In this document: positions 58,890 to 64,000 of the stretch, in pieces
Numbering within the stretch: the first letter of the stretch is position 1
Layout of the letters: each line of letters starts with the position of its first letter
Assembly: GCA_039090855.1 (NCBI GenBank)
Contig: CM077005.1
Coordinates: forward strand, 15,849,921 to 15,913,920
DNA length: 64,000 nucleotides
Source of the DNA: Macrothele yani
Lineage: Eukaryota > Arthropoda > Arachnida > Araneae > Macrothelidae
Direction of reading: 5' to 3'
Made by a program: the position numbers and the translations under genes
Notes under the pieces: model-generated
The model's database searches: none
What the model was told of the DNA's origin: nothing
Seen by the model: the letters and a program-made list of their open reading frames with translations, nothing else

Positions 58890-59048
58890 AAAATATATAT
58901 ATAGTTTGATTTTGCACTAGTAATATCGAATGGGCTTTTGTATGGAAAAAAAATATAGCTTGATTTTGCACTAGTAATATCGAATGGACTTTTGTATGGA
59001 AAAAAATTATAGTTTGATTTTGCACTAGTAATATCGAATGGGCTTTTT
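58890..59048. repeat. 57 bp tandem repeat, three units
   Basis: 'GATTTTGCACTAGTAATATCGAATGG' type sequence occurs at about 58908, 58964 and 59020, with T/A-rich ends. Immediately 140 bp upstream, in transcript terms, of Tudor exon a. Confidence 0.93.
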
Positions 59049-60146
59049 TTGTAACACATCTGCCTTGTATTCCAAAGTGGAAATACCCTACATGAGAATG
59101 CCAGTGAACTCTAAAATGGTAAAACTTTTATAAACAGCTATGGTACAGCATCCGAAATATCAAATATGAAATTCAAAGTATTACTGTGATGTGCCCAAAG
59201 GAGATTATCGTGCCTTTAAAATTTTGCACTTCTGCCAGATGCTACTACATATATTGATACAAAATTTCAGAATTCATGCACTTGGAAAACAAATGTGATG
59301 AAAATTATAATTCCAAGTGCATGGGAATTGGCATTCACATAGTATATTATGTAAGAAACAGAAATGCATTAACAACTATTCTGCATGGCAAGAACTCAAA
59401 ATACCAGAGAATTAAACAGTCTAGGGCTGAGGGTGGAATCATAACATCACTTTGAAAAAGACTATCCAAAACAAGTTTAAGACTTCTTATTTTTTTCATT
59501 TAAATCAGTCTACTTATGTAAATCATGTTACACATCTTAAGTTTGAAATTTGAGTTTAAAGCTTTGATTAACTCTTAAGATGATCAAGAACTTTCACAAC
59601 AATTCAAACAAAATTTTTAAGCTGAACAAATGTCATTTTCTAAAAATTCAAGGAGTGAAGCATAAAATTAATATTGAAAATTCTCAGTATTTTACACACA
59701 CATACAGAAAGCATTCATCCACTTGATATTAGTTTAGAAGACAGCCATTTAAGAGTTCACACACACTGAAATACAATAAGTATTTTCCACTATGCAGCGG
59801 TTGTGCTGGCTTTTTAAAGTTTTCACCAACTTATTTGCTGAATTCATATTTTTTTTTTTTTTCACCAAAGAAATACAACAGTACAAAAACGCAATCACCA
59901 AAATTATTTATTTTTCGCAAATTGCAAAGAATGCGATCGGCAGAGCGACCCCTGCACTATGAATTTGACCGAGCAGGCTCAAATGAATATTAATACTGTA
60001 AAACCTTACCAAATGCAAATATAATATGTGAGCACACACACAAACAAAAAAAAATATACTTCCCCTCTTACTTAATATGCATATGTTTAAATTATTGTAT
60101 TTTCAACATAAAATACATTAATTCAAACACTCGACGTGGATTAGGA
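59049..60146. other. Intron, nothing recognised
   Basis: Upstream of exon a in the gene. A/T-rich; a small hairpin at 59276-59325 (TGCACTTGGAA / TTCCAAGTGCA). Confidence 0.5.
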
Positions 60147-60319
60147 ACACCAAACAGAAATCATCGCTCTTTCCACGTTAATAAGTGAGTCATGGAAAAA
60201 TTCTCATGGTGCTGGCACGTAACTGGAAGACCCTGGTTTCGATTCCCGGTGGCGGCCGATGAGAAATTTTCCGAGACTCACTTATTAACATAGAAAAAGC
60301 GATGATTTCTGTTTGGTAT
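60147..60319. repeat. Foldback element with tRNA-like loop
   Basis: Arms 60147-60206 and 60259-60319 pair over about 60 bp ('CAGAAATCATCGCT' / 'AGCGATGATTTCTG', 'AATAAGTGAGTC' / 'GACTCACTTATT') around a 52-base loop. The loop is GC-rich and holds GGTTTCGATTCCCGG (60235-60249), like a Pol III B box/T-arm. No A box is clear. Probably a MITE-like or tRNA-derived foldback. Confidence 0.75.
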
Positions 60320-61038
60320 AAAATACATTGTTTCCTGAACTATTAATAGCAAAATACTTACATAAAAAATTGCAGCCAATTCTTGGAAGAATTACATAGG
60401 CATGCAATGCAGAAAAAGAAAATAAGGTGGAGCTATAATTTAGCTAATGAATTTGTTTGTTTTTGTTACTATATAGTGCAAGAGGACGAGAAGAGAAAAT
60501 GGAGGAAGGGAGAGAATCTAGATAACCTCACTTCACCAAAAACAATAATGCTCCTTCCTGTTCCACATACACTGTCAAACATGAGTCATTACAGGAATGA
60601 AGGAAAGAATTACACAAGAAAACAATCTCTGCAGTATTATTTCTAACACATGGATAACACTATATCATTGTCAAAATAGAAACAACTGTTTGAGAGATTG
60701 TACTAGGTTGGCAGGGCTCTAATAATTTTTCTTCCACAAAACAATATGTACTTTTTATTCACCCAGAAAAAAAAAAAAGTTTTAAGGATTTTACCACCTG
60801 CATACGCAACAATGGCATGTGCACAAATATACTTTACACACGACATGCAAATTAAAGAATGCCGATGAAGTTTGCAATACTTTTCCACATAACTTAAATT
60901 TGTAGATGTAATAAATTAGAATTTATGCAATAAAAAGACAGTTCTGTCTTTTATTCATAAAACCACATAGAATAATAAAAAATGTAATAAAGTGTGTTTT
61001 CTTACCTCATAGAATAATCAAATATGCAATAAAGTGTA
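60320..61038. other. Intron, nothing recognised
   Basis: A/T-rich. An 87-codon plus frame at 60383 shows no domain and is probably chance. Confidence 0.45.
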
Positions 61039-61042
61039 TGCC

Positions 61043-61995
61043 AGGGCTTGAGAAATCTATTGCCTGACATGCCCAGGGCATGTAAAAATTCGAATCTGGC
61101 ATGTATTATTTTTTACTACATGCCCGGCTGGACATTTATGTACATAAGAAAATTTTCATCCCGACTGGGCCAGCCAGTAGCTGAAAAGGAGTAACCAGCA
61201 CAGCATTGTACTGCAGAATTTTTTTGTTCAACATTGAAAGTCACTTTAAGGAGGAAGATTGATTAAAAAAAAAAAAAAAAAAACAAAAAAAAAAAAAAAA
61301 CCCCAAATAATTATTCAGTGATGGGCTGTGGATGATCCTTAACCTCTCAGCGTGATAGGTAGCTGTGATGAGAAAACCGAGGTCGCAGTTGACGGAGAAC
61401 AACAGTGATGTCATGAACACAACCAGTTAGCAGGCTTGAGCTCTGGCATGGCGCCAAAGCATTTCTGTTCCGCTCACCCAACGAACAGCAGGAGGAGGAG
61501 GACATTAGAGACACAAGTGCGCACCCATGAGTTACCAGCGAACGCATTTTTTTCCCCCCAAAGTTGCTGAACATGTGCGCACTGTTCAGTAGGCAGGCAA
61601 GTGGATTTTTGACTGTTGCTAATACTGATGGATATCTGAAACTCGAACATTGGCAATCAGCTGCCAAAGGCACAGGGAAGGTTAGTGGACACTATTGAAA
61701 TGTATCATGACAAAAGAATGTGAGGAAATCTTGTAGATGAGATTCAACTTCAGTTTGGACTGCAATAATTGGAAATGTTAAAAAGTAATTGATTTCCTTT
61801 CGATATATTTACTTCATTAAAAGTAACTGATTTTCTAGTTTTGACATTGAATAGTAGGCTATGTTATATAATGGCATTTAATATATTTAATTTCCTGGGC
61901 TCAGGAGCTATTAGCAATGTAAAATTTCATCAGCAAAATGTTGGGCACGTATATTTTTGGCATGGGCACCGATTTTTCTAGACAAATGCATACGG
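61043..61995. mobile_element. Possible non-autonomous hAT
   Basis: Begins CAGGGCTTGAGAAATC and ends near GATTTTTCTAGACAAATG, an imperfect inverse. 'GGCATG' phrases lie inside both ends. No transposase; a poly(A)-rich tract at 61268-61305. Boundaries uncertain. Confidence 0.35.
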
Positions 61996-63130
61996 TCTGT
62001 AAAAATTTTCTGATTTTTTTACCCCTGGTGTATGCAAATTCTGAAAGTGCTGTCAAAGTTATGAGTTCAAGATTTTAATTTTGCACATAATCATCTCGTG
62101 GTTCAAATTGCAAAGTCAAAATTATGTGTTCAAATTTCCAATTCTGCACTTAATTTTCTTTCATGGTATAATGATATAACTGAATAACTGGTATTTGCAT
62201 ATACATAAAAAGGGGAGGGGGCACAAAAGTGAAATATCAGTACCACAAGGTGGTGACTGGGCTTGTTGGATAGAGAAATAATACAAGCATCATTATTCCT
62301 TATTTCTGGGCTGTTTAAATTATCTGCAGACATTTCAGGTCACATTATCAATGCTGTACTGATGTCAGTTGTCCCACAAGGTTCCTGGACTGTGTCCATT
62401 TGAATTGCCGAATTTTACAAACCCTGTCTGTTGCTATTCTCATCATCTCAAGAAATTAAAAGTATTGAAGGGTTTTTCCTAAAAAAATTGTCACCTTTAG
62501 GGATTGGCCCATTTGTTGAAGCTGTAGCTAATAGATTTTGTTGATTGGTTAATAGCTTCCCTTTTTAGAATGTAAAAGCTTTCCATAATGAGTCTTTTAT
62601 TCAATTTTTTTTTCCAATCCATCATTTGTACAATATCTCATTTTGGTCAACAACCGCATGTTTGAATGTATTGCGATAATGTACTGTTTTTCGATCTCTC
62701 CTCTTAACTGCTGCAGGATGTTAACAAAGTTCTTGCTTCAAAACCCTTAAGCGTCCAACATATTCCTCATCATTGTCTAAGGGAATGCTTAAATAACATT
62801 TCTTCTTATATCTAAGTCTATTTTGAAGAATGAATCCAATCTGTTAGCCAATTCTGAAATCTTTTTTAGTGGCTGAAGTTGCAATTCTGGTTAGTGTGGG
62901 TATAAAAATTTGGTTGATACAATTGTTCAGTCTCCCAAGAAGACAAAAAAACAGAACATTTCGTAGTTTCATGACGATGCAAATTTTCAATTTTCTGAGA
63001 TGATTTCATGAAAGAATAAATGTGCTTAAAATAATACATTTGTCTGTCATGCACTAGGGAAAATTACCTCTCCATTAATATCTGAAAAACTGTTGATCTG
63101 TGACATAGGTATCAAGGATTGAAAAATACC
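61996..63130. other. Intron, no gene recognised
   Basis: Minus-strand frames in 62480-62830 include a DNDEEYVGRLRVLKQ-like string, which might be a decayed transposon protein; I cannot name it. Confidence 0.35.
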
Positions 63131-63345
63131 AAGCCGCAGTGGTCTAAGCGCTGGCGTATGACCATTCGTCTATGAAGGGGACCAGATTCGAATCCCGGTG
63201 AGGCATGGATGTTTTGTTTTTCTTACAGCACTGGTTCTCTCCCTTCCCTAGAACCACTGACCCAAAATCAGAGACGGGTGACTGCTTATAGCCCATTGAG
63301 TTGCTCATGGTAGTATTAAGCCTTCAATCAAAAAAAAAAAGAAAA
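63131..63345 (+). mobile_element. tRNA-SINE, plus strand, full length
   Basis: A-box GTGGTCTAAGCGCTGGC (63140), B-box ATTCGAATCCCGG (63187-63199), body 'GCACTGGTTCTCTCCCTTCC', 3' end 'CTTCAATCAAAAAA'. Flanked by AAAAATACC (63122-63130 and 63346-63354), a 9 bp duplication. Confidence 0.9.
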
Positions 63346-63354
63346 AAAAATACC

Positions 63355-64000
63355 ATTCCTAAGATGGCATGTAAATTATTGGCCTGAGCAGGTAAAAGAA
63401 AAAAAAAAAAGTTGCCCACTCTGAGCAACAGTCACCACATGTCGTGTTTCATTTCACTGCTAGAAGTGTTATTTGAATTATTAACACAGCAGACAGCTCT
63501 GAATTGCATTTATTTTGCTTCTCATGTAACATAGTCACGTCAGAAAACTTGAAAATTATATTGTCCTGGAAAGGGAATCGAGCCCATATCTTCCGATTTC
63601 CATTCAATGAATACTTCTAGGGTGAATACTTCTTCCACACTATCTACCTGGAAATTGTATTGTTACGAAGTGCCAAGGGCAGAAGAATATCCCTTCTTTA
63701 ATTATATTATGATCTAGGTCCAAAAATTGGAACCATATGTAGTTTTGCTCCAAATGTTGTTTATAGTTGGTGAAGGGATGCGTGCCTCTGAAAGAACTAG
63801 CTGTGTTTACAAAGGGTGAAAACTTTAACAAAAGGAAAATGGCAGAATCACAAAATTTCTCAAATACCAATTTTATCACCAGAACATTTCATACCAATTC
63901 TGGTATCTTCATCTTAAAACTAGAGATACACGCTTTTGTGCCTTGAACATTTTGAATACAGACCCTCAAATCAGAAATGCAAAACAGGTAAAAAAAAATC
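63355..64000. other. Intron or intergenic, nothing recognised
   Basis: No exon or repeat identified. Confidence 0.4.

Noticed and set aside
62480..62830. Possible decayed protein on the minus strand
   Set aside because: A few plausible strings across frames, but no motif I can assign to a family.
44141..63345. tRNA genes at the SINE heads (A and B boxes)
   Set aside because: The tRNA-like part is followed by the same non-tRNA body and tail in all copies, with target duplications. No cloverleaf with intact anticodon arm was seen.

Overview
The window is eukaryotic: large spliced introns, GT-AG exons, and a dense mix of animal-type transposable elements. An invertebrate, most likely an arthropod, fits best (RTE LINEs, several Penelope-like element lineages, Tc1/mariner, hAT elements with 5-6 bp target duplications, a tRNA-derived SINE). 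That placement is inference; nothing in the window fixes the species.

Only one host gene can be supported. It lies on the minus strand and is represented by four exons, read in the order 58750-58578, 48450-48331, 23512-23426 and 3994-3821. The exons join in phase and encode one complete extended Tudor domain of a TDRD-type protein, probably a piRNA-pathway/germ-granule protein. The introns between them measure 10,127, 24,818 and 19,431 bp. The rest of the gene lies outside the window.

Almost everything else is transposon. From left to right: a DNA-transposon end and a hAT end (1-422); a dispersed repeat R1 (about 880-3590) carrying a tandem-repeat-cored insertion (1003-2357); RTE LINE copy 1 (4035-7215); Penelope-like element (PLE) family A foldbacks (7221-13093); a second tandem-cored element (13551-14259); a SINE split by an 8.3 kb hAT (14455-22756), which itself contains repeat R2 and another hAT (18078-22372); RTE copy 2 (24392-27478); PLE families B, A, D and E (27504-33345); a ~147 bp tandem array (33420-34330); a LINE split by a hAT (35140-39060); a Tc1 element split by a hAT (39229-42502); degenerate Tc1 copies, one with a 115 bp minisatellite made from its own coding sequence (44806-45488); SINEs; a Tc1/mariner-like element (48532-49814); an old PLE split by a large PLE foldback (49985-55745); and a fossil hAT (55760-58148).

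The strongest patterns are these. Every PLE family in the window occurs with a partial inverted copy, usually head to head. Nested insertions are resolved to the base by short target duplications, giving a relative insertion history. The two RTE copies are broken at different places, so they decayed independently from a recently intact source. No transposon ORF here looks intact. No CRISPR, bacterial gene, rRNA or convincing free-standing tRNA gene was seen.
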